NCBI GenBank assembly: GCA_004352715.1
Contig: SCFE01000004.1
Location: forward strand, 1,755,222-1,819,221
DNA length: 64,000 nucleotides
Source: Hofstenia miamia
Taxonomy: Eukaryota; Xenacoelomorpha; Acoela
Reading direction: 5' to 3'
A model generated the notes under the pieces. The model saw only the letters and a program-made list of their open reading frames with translations. It ran no database searches and was not told the DNA's origin. The number at the start of each line of letters is the position of its first letter. Positions within the stretch are counted from its first letter, which is position 1. The position numbers and the translations under genes were made by a program. Positions 1 to 12,941 of this stretch are shown piece by piece.

Positions 1-899
1 CTGTATATACAGTTTTCCAACGTGTAGATTTCGAATTTTTATATTGGTGATTACATACTACAAAATCTTTTTTTACAATGAAACTCCATCGCCTACGCAC
101 ATATCTTCAGTTGAGTTCGATTTTTTATTATATTAATATTTTTGAAAAAATAACATTTACTTTAGATTCAGCAATGTGAAACATCGTGTTCAAATTCCAT
201 CAATTGCTTAGGGTTATGTTGTTGTGATGTAAATATTGATTATTTTTATGTTAATTAAATACTTAGTGTAAATACAGTGTTTTGATGTTCTTCATACAGA
301 ATGAACAGTTTTATAAAAGCACTTGATAACCCGTTTTTAAGTTTTTTTCTTAACGTGTTTTGGAAAAATATCAGATATATTACCCTACTGCATGTTATCA
401 TACATATGGTGTGTTTCAATCTATAATTCTAAACCAGGTTTTCAATTTTCTTCGCAAAAATATATTTTGATTTGCCAAGTAACAATACAGTACTGACAAC
501 CTATTTTGAGACACATTATTCTAATATTTTGTATTCAATCATGTAGCTATAAAACTAGAGAAATATAGTTTATCTAATACTATAATATCTGTGGACTTCT
601 AGAAAAACATCTTTAAAAACCAATTTTGCTTGCATTAAATTGCATTTTTTCATTATTGGATGTAAAACGTAACATCTAGCATTGCAAAACATTTTGTGAC
701 AATATATATATTTTCATGAATTCTAAGCTAATTTTTTTTCCGCTAGTCTACAATTTATAGCTCATCAACTTAATACTCTTTCATTTATTGCTGCCATTAT
801 TCGACGCGGAAAATAATTTCTTGCCAATTAAAGATTGTAAGGAGCAATATATGGAAATTAGTAAATGCCAATTTCCAAAGATAGTGAATAATATTAATA

Positions 900-1065
900 A
901 ATTGTAAGATCTATTTCAGAGTTTTGAATACAGTACAATCATCAGCGTTGTGGAAACTTGGTTAGGATCTAATAATTACATAAAAAGCTTAAATTACAAA
1001 TTTAAAGAGATAGAAATTATGATTTTACAAATATAATAGGAGGTGGTGGTGTTCTGCTAGATATA
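900..1065 (+). pseudogene. LINE endonuclease fragment
   Basis: The plus strand reads VVETWLGSNNY near 945-985. After a frame change it reads IIGGGGVLLDIP near 1035-1065. These match the ETWL and GGG-hydrophobic motifs of the apurinic-type endonuclease found in CR1/Jockey-like LINEs. The fragment stops where the tail of an opposite-strand LINE begins, which suggests that one LINE inserted into another. The frame is broken, so it is a relic. Positions 1-899 hold AT-rich DNA in which I recognise nothing. Confidence 0.5.
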
Positions 1066-3290
1066 CCACATAAATAATAATAATAATAAACTTTAATTAA
1101 GCTTACAATACAGTAAACTACACTACAAACTACAAAACTAAAAGAAATATAAGTAATTAATAACATGAGAAATATCTATCTGGGAATATGGTCTTTGATG
1201 AGAATAATTTCGGTGGATTTTTTTTTCTTAATTTTTATGTAGCGTATTCAGTTCTTTTGCTAATGAATTGTTTTAGTGGATGTTTTTGAGAGTATTCAAT
1301 GTGTTGATGTAATGCTTTGTCTTTTGCTTTAATGATGTTAAAAATATTTAATTTTTTAGTAATAAGTTTATATTTAAACGCTTTCTTGTATNNNNNNNNN
1401 NNNNNNNNNNNNNNNNNNNNNNNNNNNNNNNNNNNNNNNNNNNNNNNNNNNNNNNNNNNNNNNNNNNNNNNNNNNNNNNNNNNNNNNNNNNNNNNNNNNN
1501 NNNNNNNNNNNNNNNNNNNNNNNNNNNNNNNNNNNNNNNNNNNNNNNNNNNNNNNNNNNNNNNNNNNNNNNNNNNNNNNNNNNNNNNNNNNNNNNNNNNN
1601 NNNNNNNNNNNNNNNNNNNNNNNNNNNNNNNNNNNNNNNNNNNNNNNNNNNNNNNNNNNNNNNNNNNNNNNNNNNNNNNNNNNNNNNNNNNNNNNNNNNN
1701 NNNNNNNNNNNNNNNNNNNNNNNNNNNNNNNNNNNNNNNNNNNNNNNNNNNNNNNNNNNNNNNNNNNNNNNNNNNNNNNNNNNNNNNNNNNNNNNNNNNN
1801 NNNNNNNNNNNNNNNNNNNNNNNNNNNNNNNNNNNNNNNNNNNNNCTAATTATTAATTGAATGTGTCTAAATTTTCAAGAATTGGAAGACAAATCAATGT
1901 ATCATCAGCATACTTAATAATAGAACCATTTTTAATATTTAAAGAGTCACAATTTAAAGAATCAATACATATATTGAACAGAAATGGGCCACAAACGGAG
2001 CCTTGAGGAACACCTTTGTTGATATTTTCCATATCCGAAAGTCTGTTATTATATTTAACCATTTGTTGTCTATTCCTAATAAAACTATCAAGCCAATTAA
2101 TGATGTACGGATTTAAATGTATTATAGTGTTTAATTTTTCAAATAAAATGTAGTGATTTACATTGTCAAAGACTTTCTTGATATCCAGGCTGATTAATCT
2201 TACATAATCATAATTTTCATTTTTGTATTTCAGAATTCTATTTTGCAGTTCAATAACAGCATTTGTTGTTGTTCCATTTGTTCGGAATCCATGCTGATTT
2301 ATATTTAAATTATTATTGTAGATATCTTTGATGTGAAAATTAAATACAAGTTTTTCAAAACTTCTTGAAAATATTCAAGTGATGTTAATTGGTCTTAAAT
2401 TATGTAGTTTTTCCGGTTGTGATTTTGGAATTGGTATTATTATAGCAGTTTTCCGAAATTTTTGAGAATTTAGAAGTTCTTAGCGATTCCGTAAATATAT
2501 AAATATATAATGAACTATTGGTGTAATTATATACGAAAATTTTTTAATAAACCGATATGGTATTCCATCGAATCCTGTTGATGGTTTTTTGACACTTTTC
2601 AATGCATGATATACTTGATGCATTGTTAGGGTTGGAATCTCTTCACTATCTATACTAGGAGTTCTAGGTTGTTTGTAATTGAAATCCTTTGATATATTAG
2701 TAAACATTTTGTTGATTTCATTTGCATCAAATCCTTTATTCATCTTTGATAGTGTATTGCGTCCCATAAGCTGATTTACAGAAGCCCACCATTTTTTGGA
2801 TTTTTTCTTGAAATACTTCTTTTAATTTCTATATTAATTCTTTCAAACATTTCATTTTTCTTTTTTCTCAATAAATATTTAATTTGAGGAGTCATGAAAA
2901 TTGGATCCTTGTTTGTCATTTTAACATTAATGATTGGGCATGCTCTGTCAATGCAACTCTTGATTGTCTTACAAAATAATGCAGTCCCTTCGTCAATATC
3001 GTATCGTATGATTTCTTCACATTCTTCAAAATTTATATTATTCATTAAACAGTTTAGTTTTTCAATATTTTTTCCATTAATAATTTGAAATGGAATTGTC
3101 ACTTTTTCTATATCTGTTATGAGTGAAGGTTCTGCTATTAATCCAAGATATATATTATATCAATAATCAGAGATGATGTTTCTAAAGATTCTGAACTTGA
3201 AAGCCTGTAGTTCAATTTAATATATGTGGAGTCTGTTATTTGATCAATTTGAGTTATTGTAATCATAAGCAATCATTTTAAGCTTTTGAA
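1066..3290 (-). mobile_element. LINE copy A (CR1/Jockey-like), broken
   Basis: Read on the minus strand, 3290 to 2776 is the end of the endonuclease and the linker, 2767-2480 is the region before the RT (KSVKKPSTGFDGIPYRF), and 2062-1853 carries the RT motifs GVPQGSVCGPFLF and YADDT. The 3' end at about 1066-1090 is an (AAT)n run, a common 3' terminus of CR1-like LINEs. The RT is split over several frames, and bases 1392-1845 are N. It is a non-functional copy of a target-primed retrotransposon. Superfamily is assigned from motif spacing and tail type only; the exact clade is not determined. Confidence 0.8.
1392..1845. other. assembly gap (454 N)
   Basis: Run of N inside LINE copy A. It probably replaces the C-terminal part of the RT ORF. 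Confidence 0.99.
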
Positions 3291-3299
3291 GAAAACTGA

Positions 3300-4075
3300 T
3301 AAAGAATCTTGCATTGCAACTCAAACAACAAACTCTATTATAACTAAAATTTTTTATTAAATTTATGTCTTTATTGTGTAAGTTCTAAATAAAAATATAC
3401 CAACGCCTATCAACTTCTTTGATTGATTATATCATTACAAATATCTCAAATATTAATACATATGAAGTTTTGTTACAAATTTTTTCATATCAGACCACTT
3501 GCTGACATGTGCAATATTTCACAATTTAGACTCAACCAATTCAATGATATATTACACTAAAAGATTTTATTTAAAGAAATGCTTTAATGACAATAACATA
3601 AACTGTAATAATTATTACATGTACTTCGATAAAACAGTGGATCAAAAGTTAATGTTTATAATTGATTGTTAACCAAGTATTTATCATAAGCTTTATCCAA
3701 TTACAACAATTCAAAAAATCAATATGAAGAATGATAACTTGGAAAATATGGATACCTAAAAAACGACTGCATTGGAGAAAAACACAGGATCTACTCATTT
3801 TTCTCCTAAAATAGTCAAAAGTCAACTACAATCAATATAAAACATTAAAAAATGTAGCCTTAACAAAATGCGATTTTGGTCTACAAGCATTCTTACAAAA
3901 ATATTTTAATGAAAAAAAATCTGTTAAACATAAGTGGTCACTTATTTCGAATTTCGACATTTTACAGAAAAAAATGAAATTACTTATATAGTAAATTGTC
4001 TTTTTTAATATATTACAATGGCAAAGAAATAAGTATTATTTCAAATGAAAAATTTGTGAAACTAGATAAGACAAG
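3300..4075. other. AT-rich non-coding DNA
   Basis: No recognisable coding motif, RNA gene or repeat structure lies between LINE copies A and B. Confidence 0.5.
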
Positions 4076-5935
4076 AGATTCTTTATTCAGATAAATGTTT
4101 ACAATTAAATATCTGATAGTTTATCAATAAATTACAAAGCACATATACACACATCACATAAATTACAAAAACAAATCTTCTATGCTACGCATAAATTACT
4201 TTGTATTGTTTTTTGTAGTTTATTGATGCATTCAAAGTTGCTATCAGTATAAGAGTTAAAGCAAATTTATTGCATAAGTTAATAACAATTACTACAAACT
4301 AACACACAAACAAATACACATAAGCAAATATATATATATATATATACAAAAATATAAATATGCACCTTACTCAAAGGGCTTAAAATTTATAGAAATTGAG
4401 TCCATGTGCTTAATTTATTTGCAATTCCAATTAATGATTGCTTTTCCAGTAAAATTTCTTAAAATGTTTATAATTTTTTCAGTTTAAATTTCCACATTTA
4501 GAACATTCCATAATTTCGAACACATAAATGTAAATGAATCTTTGCGATTGATATTGATAAAAAGTTTTTTGTTTCCTTGTTTGTTTTTTAAGAAATCATT
4601 TAGGAACTTAAAGGAATTTGAGCTATTAACATATTTATGCATTATGCAGAGTGATTGATATTGGATATAATATAAATGTGATAGTATCTTATATGTTGAT
4701 ATTAAGTCTCTGACGGATTCGTGTTTGGGGATATAATTGAGTGATCTCAAAGATCAGTTGTACATTTTGATAATGATGTTCTATTTCTAGAAGTTATATG
4801 TTGAAAGAGAAAGCAGCAATAACTAAATTCACTAGTTAAAAAAGAATTAATAAACTGTTTATGATATGAATTCCCTAGGTGCCGTAAATGATATAAAAAT
4901 TGAATTCCAGATGCCATTTTTTTTAATTTTAAAGACAAAAATTCATTAAATTTCAAATCTTGATCAATTGTTACTCCTAAATAACACACTGATTTATATC
5001 ATATAATGTCAAAGTAATTTCTGAATAAAGATTTCTTATTCTTTGTCTACTATAGTACTATTATAATACCGAGTTATAATATAGTCATTGCTAAAAATTT
5101 GTTCCCTAGCCATGATTTACCAGAAATATATTGTTGCTTAAGAAAAATTTTCAAATGCTTTCTAAAAATATTAGTTATTCAATATTTTTAGTTTCTTTAG
5201 GCAGCGAGCTTTTGAAAGATCTAAGCAAGCTATAGCTACAAATTTATTAGAATCGAGTGATAATCTCCAAGTTTCAGAAGCATTTAATAGTTCATCAGTT
5301 GTTGAGAATTTTTTGCGAAATTCAAATTGGGTTTTTGATAATAAATTATACTTATATAAATGTCCAATTATTTGATTATGCAATAATTTTTCCAATATTT
5401 TGCGTATTTGACATTTAATTGAGGAATGCTTGAGGGATCGCTTGATTTGATAGGTTTGAGCTTATTGATTGATTTAATAATTTCATAACAAGTTGAGAAG
5501 CGGATAAGAAAATTCGGGTGTAAACATTTTGCGTGAAGCGTTTTCATACTTAACGAGGGGCCATTGTATTTTCCTAGGTTAACAAAAGTCATATTTAATT
5601 CGTTATATATTTCTAAATCACCAGTAAGGTTATTTCTTTTCTGATCTTTTATCACATCAATTGTGTTTGATTTTGATCGCATATAATTCGTGACTTCATG
5701 TATTTGCTTTCAAAATCATTTTTAGTGATTCTTTGAATGCCTTAAGAGGTTCAATATTTGATGCATTTCTAGCCTTTTTATAGGCGTCAAAATTCTTGTT
5801 GGTTCGGGAATCCATACGATGTTTATATGCTATTTTATTTTCGCAAATCAATCCTTTGCAAGTTTCAGTACAAGATGAATTAATATCAAAATATCAGTTT
5901 TGATTTCTAAATTACGCTTTACCTTATGCTATTGA
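4076..5935 (-). mobile_element. LINE copy B, decayed
   Basis: The minus strand holds, in order, a pre-RT linker (5682-5368, with KLKPIKSSDPSSIP), an RT motif-A region (5395-5171, with FVAIACLDLSKA), the post-catalytic region (4989-4747, with CYLGVTIDQDLKFNEF) and the C-terminal domain (4750-4484, ending SKLWNVLN). This is the order of a CR1/Jockey-like LINE ORF2. Frames change several times, and the YADD block between 5160 and 4990 is degraded. The 3' end lies near 4076 at a CTTTATTC signature also seen at the ends of the copies near 8030 and 60370. Positions 4331-4346 are a short TA run. Confidence 0.75.
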
Positions 5936-5979
5936 AAACTAGACATCAAAATTAGATAAGAATGGATACATATATATAT

Positions 5980-6400
5980 ATATATATAGCATCATTAGAT
6001 ATTTCAAAGGTATTTCATTCAATAATCCATTCTATGATTTTGGTAAAGGTAAAGCAGATCTAGAATTTCAGTGAATACTTAATAGACTTACTAAATAGAT
6101 ATTAGTATGTGAAATGCAAAGAAGAAATATCAAATTCATTAAAACTAAACCATTGAGTACTGTAAGAATCAGTACTGGGTCCATTACTATTTAAGTTATA
6201 TGTAAATGGTACGGATCAGTACAATTATAGCAATTTTTTGACGATACTCTCATTTATTGTAATGTAATTTTAAGCTTACAAGAAGATGTCAAAAAAATGT
6301 AATCATTCTTTAATAAGTGTTTGTTAAAACTAAATCGTTCATTTATGTGTGTGCGTGTACATGTATGCGATAGGGTTCGGTTCAAAATCTTAATAAGAAC
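5980..6400 (+). pseudogene. LINE RT fragment (copy C, plus strand)
   Basis: Plus-strand translation gives LDISKVFHSI (RT motif A, normally with D in place of H) and SVLGPLLFKLYVNG (motif B), separated by frameshifts and stops. This is an old LINE RT in the orientation opposite to its neighbours. The following 240 bases, 6401-6620, show nothing recognisable. Confidence 0.6.
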
Positions 6401-6621
6401 AAATGTGTAAGAATAATGTTTACAATTAACTACTCTTATAATGTTTTAAAAATAGCATGCACTAAAAATATTGATGTTATAATGATTTTTCTTTTCATTA
6501 ATTAACTTTGATCAAATTTCTTTTACTAGTTTTTAATATTTCAAAATTTTTTTCTTTAATTAGAAAACGCATTGCCATTCTATTACTATAGATTTGATTG
6601 AATCTAAATAGTACTCAGCCC

Positions 6622-6622
<1 letters not shown>

Positions 6623-6659
<37 letters not shown>

Positions 6660-6832
6660 GNNNNNNNNNNNNNNNNNNNNNNNNNNNNNNNNNNNNNNNN
6701 NNNNNNNNNNNNNNNNNNNNNNNNNNNNNNNNNNNNNNNNNNNNNNNNNNNNNNNNNNNNNNNNNNNNNNNNNNNNNNNNNNNNNNNNNNNNNNNNNNNN
6801 NNNNTATATATATATATATATATATATATATG
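6623..6832. repeat. (TA)n microsatellite with assembly gap
   Basis: TA repeats lie on both sides of an N run at 6661-6804. The ORFs that cross it are artefacts of the repeat. The gap is probably unresolved TA repeat. Confidence 0.9.
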
Positions 6833-6839
6833 GGTGTAG

Positions 6840-7440
6840 TATGTCAAATATATTTGAAAAAAAAATGTTTTTTTAGAAAACTGCATATTTATTATTTGAA
6901 CTATTTGATATTAATGAGCAAAATGCTGTGGTTCAGCACAGCCCATTTATTCAATAATGGTTGAAAAGATAAAAGTGTTTAATACACAAAAAAAAACAAA
7001 AGCAGAATTCAATATTTAGCACTTCCAAATGAATTTTCAAAAAATTAGGAACATATATATATATATATAAATCTCGCAATGAAGTCTTTATTCCAGCACC
7101 ATTGAAAAGAGGAATTGGCAATGCAAAATCTGAATTGCAAGATTTTGTTATTTAGTTTTACGAAAAATTTGTGAAGAAAAAACTTAAAAATATGCATTAT
7201 ATTTGATGAAACTTTCCTTGCAATTAATAAAATATAAAATAAAATTTCAAAATACAATTGTTTCACTTTAATTTGAGAAAATAGGCAAGTTTAAAGAAAC
7301 TCTAAATATGGGTTGTTGAAAAGGTGTTTTGCAATTTAAGAACAATTTTTTCTAAATTAATATGAGTCTTATAGATTGCATTTACAAGATTTAATTTTAA
7401 AACACTTGTTGAATTATTTTAGAATACTTCTGTATCACTT
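6840..7440. other. AT-rich non-coding DNA
   Basis: Nothing recognised. The small open frame on the minus strand at 7045-7266 is low-complexity and has no family motif. Confidence 0.45.
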
Positions 7441-7735
7441 AGAATACAAATGCAATTTGTCAACTTTTTACAGAATAAGCTGAAAATGAATACAGAGAAG
7501 ACACAATTCATAATTTTCACACCAAAAAAAATTAAACAGCATAAGCAAGATCACTTTCAAGGTTTCTCCAAATAATCCAACAGCAAAAAATTCATATTTT
7601 GCGAAGTATTTATGAGTTCAAATTGATAGAAATTTTATGTTTGAGGCGTTTGTTAACAGCAAAATCAGCAGAATGGCAAGTAGAGTGCATTATCTAAAAC
7701 ACGTAAGAAATATTGCTCAAAGTAAGGTCATTGTA
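7441..7735 (+). pseudogene. LINE RT C-terminal fragment, inverted copy
   Basis: The plus strand reads NKLKMNTEKTQFIIF, the segment that follows the catalytic YADD block in CR1-like RTs, then KISRMASRVHYLKHVRN. Bases 7471-7735 are a near-perfect reverse complement of 8638-8901, which belongs to the minus-strand LINE copy D. The two arms enclose about 900 bp. The similarity stops abruptly at 7736; 7737-8030 shows nothing clear. Confidence 0.75.
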
Positions 7736-8029
7736 ATAACAAACAGCATTATGCAAAAATCACCCAAACTGAATTACCTGAAATTGACGGCAATCCATTT
7801 ACTGAAGAAAGAAGTAATTAGTACAAGCATCTCATTCAATTATGTAGTGTAGGTATTTGTATTTCGGTTTGTACAATGGAAAAAGAATGGAAAAAGGTTG
7901 GAAAAATTAATTTGCTAAGTAAGCCAACATTGATAAGGCATGCAAGATGAAGCAGCAAAGCCGTTTTTGGTTTTTTGCTGAAATGACGGATACCATAACA
8001 TCAGTTGCAATTGAAGTAAATACTTAATA

Positions 8030-10725
8030 TCTTTATTTCATGCTTGTAGTAGTACAACAAATATATATTTACAAAAATATATATAAAAATGATGTACAAA
8101 TCTACAAACTAAGGATAAGTAAAATATTTATAAGAAAGACACAAACAATTAACAAATTAAAAAAAGATAAAAAAGAGAAATATACTTAAATTTTTCACTA
8201 TGGAATTTCTATATTGGTTTGCTAACAAGTTTTCGTTTAAAAGTTTCTTAAGTGTTTTAATATTATGTTCTTTCTTATTTGTAGTGGTAACTTATTCCAA
8301 TATTTACAGACTGTAGGTGTTAAGGCCTTTCTCCAAGATTTATTTACTACTTTTCCTCTGCATGCCAATTTATTTGTTTTATTATTTACGCTAACATTGC
8401 TGTATGAAGGATTTTTTTGTTAAACGATTTGAAATATTTTATTAAACTTGCATATAGTATAATAAAATGATGACAACATGTTTAATCTTTGCAGAGTTTT
8501 CCTGTTTGACGTATGTTGATATTAAACATTGCACACAGTGACCAGTTGCATATGCTATTTATGCGCCTTCGCTTATCATTAGATATATTATTCAGAAGTA
8601 TGCATGCATACTTAAATTGGCTATACACCAGCGCCTCTACAATGACCTTACTTTGAGCAATATTTCTTACGTGTTTTAGATAATGCACTCTACTTGCCAT
8701 TCTGCTGATTTTGCTGTTAACATACGCCTCAAACATAAAATTTCTATCAATTTGAACTCATAAATACTTCGCAAAATATGAATTTTTTGCTGTTGGATTA
8801 TTTGGAGAAACCTTCAAAGTGATCTTGCTTATGCTGTTTAATATTTTTGGTGTGAAAATTATGAATTGTGTCTTCTCTGTATTTATTTTCAGCTTATTCT
8901 GTTCAAAAAGATCGTGATTTGTTGGATGGCTTCCTCTAGTTTTTGGTTTGCGATTATTGGACTAGCATAACAGCTAATTACACAAATATCGTCTGCATAC
9001 TGGATCAGTTTACAATTTGGAACTTGGTTAGATAAATCATTAACGTACAAGTTAAACAGAATAGGGCCAAGAGCAGTACTCTGAGCAACTCCTTTGTTTG
9101 TAAAAGTGTACTCTGGGTATATGTTGTTTTTTGTCTAATAAAGTATTTATAAACGTTCTTGAATCAGTATTAAATGTATAATATCCAAGTGTATTGTTTA
9201 ATATTTGAAAATCTAAGCTATCAAATGCTTTGAGTTAGATCGAGTAGTGTGACACTACTGCAGATGTTGTTCTTTGAATGTAGCCGTATACTCTGTTAGG
9301 GAAAGTAAAGCATCAACTGTACGCGGTACTCTGACTTTTTAAAGCCAAAATGTTTATCAGATATGTTATGTCTGTTTAAATATACGTAAATTTTGAAGCG
9401 TAGAAGACGTTCAACTACCTTTGAAATAAGGTTTGTGACTGAAATTGGCCTAAAATTTAGGCAATCAGTCGGATCTTCTTTCTTAAATAATGGCGTCACA
9501 TCAGCTTGCTTTAAAACCTGTGGAAATGAGTTTGTGTGGATAGAGTAGTTAAATGCAAATAGGAGATATTCGGAGAAATATTTAATGCACTTTTTTAATA
9601 TAAACACTGGTACCCTACAACTGCCACAAGAGATATTAATTCAGCTTCACTAATTTATCTAAACCCCAATAATTTTTGATGCAATTTTGTAATGTTGGTT
9701 ACATGGTTCACCTGTTCACCTTTGTGGGTGCCCATATCTCTAAAGCTTATGTTCATATTCTTTGCAATAATTTTTTGATCACTGCATATATTATTGTTTA
9801 TCTTAATTTCTTGGGTGTCAAAATTGATATTTTTCTTGCTATTTAAAGAATGATCAATAAAATTCCACCTAGTCTTTGAATGTAAAAGATTTTTGAAATT
9901 ATTTCTCATATTCAACTTTCTGGCTCTTCTTTAAATTTAACAGTTCAGCTTTGATACTAGTTTACTTTTGATGAAGATCTTTGTTAGAGTCCATTTGACA
10001 TTCTTCCTATGCTTTTTCTTCAATTCTAGCATCTCCAAATCCTTATTCTTCGTTACATTGTAACAATCTGGTTTAAGGAACCAATGTTGAAAGGGTACGT
10101 GCTTTTTCAAACTGAGTATGAATTTTACCATATCATTTGAGTTGCTTAGAGGGCAAATATAATCCCAAGAGATATTTCTTAGAATCGTGATAAAACTTTC
10201 CTTGTTAAAATTAGAGTAGCTGTGAGCATATATTTTTTTGCATTTGCTATTACTCAAGCTGTGACAAGTAAATAAAATTGTGGTCTGGAAAAGGAGTTAA
10301 AATATAGTTGTTAAAGAAGTTTTCACTACTATTAATGAAGAAATCAATCTGCACTGCCTCGTGTAGAGATAGTGCTATTAACAACACTTAGTTGGATGTA
10401 GTTGCAAATATTATTGATATACCTTTTCTCATTATTAGCTAGGTAGTTAATGTTAAAAATCTCCTAGTAACATAACTTCCTTATTCATGGACATGGCAGT
10501 CATCACTTCATTTATTTTGAAATCACTAAATTCTTTTGCTAATTGTTTTCTTAGGCAATAGCTCAAATTTATCAATGCTAATAACTTACACTTAGTGGTT
10601 TTTGAATTCCAATCCAACGTGTCTCAAATGAGTCATCCACTGATTCTAATCATTTATGGCTAATAGAATTAATATATTTAGGGATTAGAAACATCAGTCC
10701 ACCTCCCTGGATTTTCTATGCTTAC
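8030..10725 (-). mobile_element. LINE copy D, long but broken
   Basis: Minus strand, 5' to 3': endonuclease motifs GGGLMFLIPK (about 10700), KEVMLLGDF (about 10470) and FPDHNFIYL (about 10280); linker (10257-9655); RT N-terminus with ADVTPLFKKEDP and LNFRPISV (9607-9296); RT motif B ALGPILFNLYVNDL and motif C YADDICVI (about 9080-8980); thumb and C-terminus (8890-8482). The 3' end is near 8030. Several frameshifts and stops make it inactive. It is the most complete LINE in the window, and its domain order (endonuclease, RT, C-terminal domain) is that of CR1/Jockey-type ORF2. No ORF1 is seen upstream; the 5' boundary is uncertain. Confidence 0.85.
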
Positions 10726-10754
10726 AGAAACAATAAAATTTCTTTTTATTGAAA

Positions 10755-10885
10755 TTGTACAATGCTCTTAAAGATTGAAAATTCAGATCTTTAAAATCTA
10801 TTATAATTTAAGTGATGTTTTTGTTTATTTAATAATGTATTCTTAGTTGATTTAATACATATTCCTTCTGCATTTGCTCTTTTGC
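10755..10885. repeat. diverged repeat, copy 1
   Basis: The segment from GCTCTTAAAGATTGAAAATT to CCTTCTGCA matches 11533-11655 with scattered differences. It may be a LINE 5' piece or another interspersed repeat. Identity is not established. Confidence 0.5.
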
Positions 10886-11532
10886 ATTATTGGGATTAAT
10901 CATGATTTGATGTTCCTTCAAGCATTCATTGGGATCATTTGAATGGCTGTTCATAGTTATGCAAAACAAATCAAAATGTCATTGTGAAACATGTGAAACA
11001 TAAACAAAGTTGTAATTATATTCAATCAAAAACAAGTGAGCATGCATAATTAAAATTCTGCTTAGCAGTAGAGAAAAAATGTTATTTAGATAAGTAGGAA
11101 GCTTAGGATATTCTTTGAAAATTTTTTTCAATTGTAAGTCTGCAAGATTCAAATAATGCTGTTTGTTTATAAAAACAAATTTTTCAATATCTCTTCTTTA
11201 CATAAAACCAGTCCAAATACATAATATATTAATATTTAAAAAGCCAAAAGTCAATGGTATTATAGAACCAAATAAAGGTCAGATTTGTAATCTACACACT
11301 AAAATTCTACTAAATAGATGGGCCTGAAGTGAATAATTTGAAAACAATTGTGTATAATTTATATATATATACAGAATAATGCTTGAAATTTTATAGAAAG
11401 TTCTTAAATTTTTTAATAGCAGCAAAGAAATTCATTCCTGGGTACAGTGAGTACAGGCAGAAAGTTTCTTATACAGGCGTGTGCATGTAAGAAAGTAATT
11501 TTGAAGGTTAAGTGCAGCATTAAATATATATA

Positions 11533-11655
11533 TTGGTTATGCTCTTAAAAATTGAAAATTAAGATCTTCAAAGTATATTTAAATTTAATTGATGTCTTTG
11601 TTTATTAAATAATGTATTCTTAGTTGACTTAATACAGACTCCTTCTGCAGTTTTA
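11533..11655. repeat. diverged repeat, copy 2
   Basis: Second copy of the 10755-10885 repeat in the same orientation. The surrounding 10886-12110 is AT-rich and otherwise featureless. Confidence 0.5.
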
Positions 11656-12017
11656 AATTGATGTTTTAAGTTAAAATTTTTCAGCTCAGTTCCCATCCAT
11701 ATACTTATTTTTCTGATTGCAGATGCCCTTTATGTGTTTCTTTGCCTTTTAGTCTTGCCAAAGTACGAAACTGAAAGTAATCAAAGTTGTATCAATAAAC
11801 AATATTAGAAGGGAATGAAGTTAAGTTTCAATTATGTGGGCAAGATTCAAATATTTGTTTGACTAAGCACAAAACAATAATCCATTTGATGATGTTCATC
11901 ATAATTTGAAAAGAATATCTGTATAAATATGTACAAATTGGTTTATTATATCATTTTGTTCAAATGTCATTCATGAGCTTAGTTACTGTAATATTTAGAT
12001 TAGCACTTGCTAATGTG

Positions 12018-12110
12018 ATGTCAGATACACTCTTAATAAAATATTTCAAAAATTCATAGATTTTTCTATTAAGCAAAATCTTGCAATGATATTATCAAAA
12101 TACAGTATAT
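12018..12110. repeat. 93-bp sequence repeated exactly at 16139-16231
   Basis: Direct comparison shows 93 identical bases here and right after the N gap at 16138. Both copies run into TA repeats and then differ. An exact match in such a diverged region suggests a haplotype or scaffolding duplication rather than an old repeat. Confidence 0.8.
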
Positions 12111-12118
12111 TTATGTAA

Positions 12119-12155
<37 letters not shown>

Positions 12156-12157
<2 letters not shown>

Positions 12158-12643
12158 AAGTAAACATAGAACTGTTGTAATGACGTCGTTTTTGTGGTGT
12201 ATTGGCGTTTATAGTGCGAATTAGTGGTGGTGTATAATTCCGTCTAGCAAAAAATATTTAAAAATAAGAATTATTTTAGTATTATGACAATTTGAAGATA
12301 AATTTTTTAAAAATGCATTTTTATTGATAGTTTGTCGTTTTATTATGAAAAGACGTTGTTTGTAATGTTGTTTCAAAAACATTAGAAATGTTCATTATTT
12401 TTTGGTTAGTTTCAATTTTATACATGTTTCCCTGCTCATTTCAAAACTTTTGTCAACTACATAGTGATCAGATATTTTATTGTTCTTTGCCCAAAATACA
12501 ATTTGAAGAAAAAATTTTTAAAAACTGCATTTTTATTGATAGTTTGTCGTTTTACTGTGAAAAGACGTTGTTTTGTAATGTCGTCTTAGTGCCGTTATTA
12601 TGTCGTTCAGTGACGTCGTTATGACAGTTCTATGTTTACTGGG
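12156..12643. mobile_element. TA-flanked non-autonomous TIR element, 488 bp
   Basis: The left end CCAAGTAAACATAGAACTGT and the right end, read in reverse complement (CCCAGTAAACATAGAACTGT), form an inverted repeat that continues imperfectly to a GACGTC motif. TA dinucleotides flank both ends, the usual target duplication of Tc1/mariner-like elements. Inside, a block of about 90 bp around TTTATTGATAGTTTGTCGTTTTA occurs twice (about 12290-12375 and 12505-12590). There is no transposase, so it would need a partner in trans. The 78-aa ORF across it is incidental. Confidence 0.75.
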
Positions 12644-12941
12644 TATATGGGCTTTGGATACAAAATTTTAAAATATTTACAAGGCGTTGGATACAAAAAA
12701 ATCAATACGGACGCTAGATTATATGTCAGGGCGCTGGATATTTGTCCAAAAATTTTTTTTTGAAAAAACCTGAAACTCATGAATAATATATTAGAACCTT
12801 ATTTCAAATGCGCAAAGTTAATATTTTTAGATAAAATGAATAATTCTGCCTCTCCATCAAAATGATTCTGGATACTATGGAAAATCAGAACGTGTGGACA
12901 GTGGATACAAATCCCATAGTATCTAAAGCATATATATATAT

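Noticed and set aside
6560-6964. ORFs running through the N gaps (also at 12799-13293, 15186-16197, 57237-58130)
   Set aside because: They consist of N and TA-repeat translation only.
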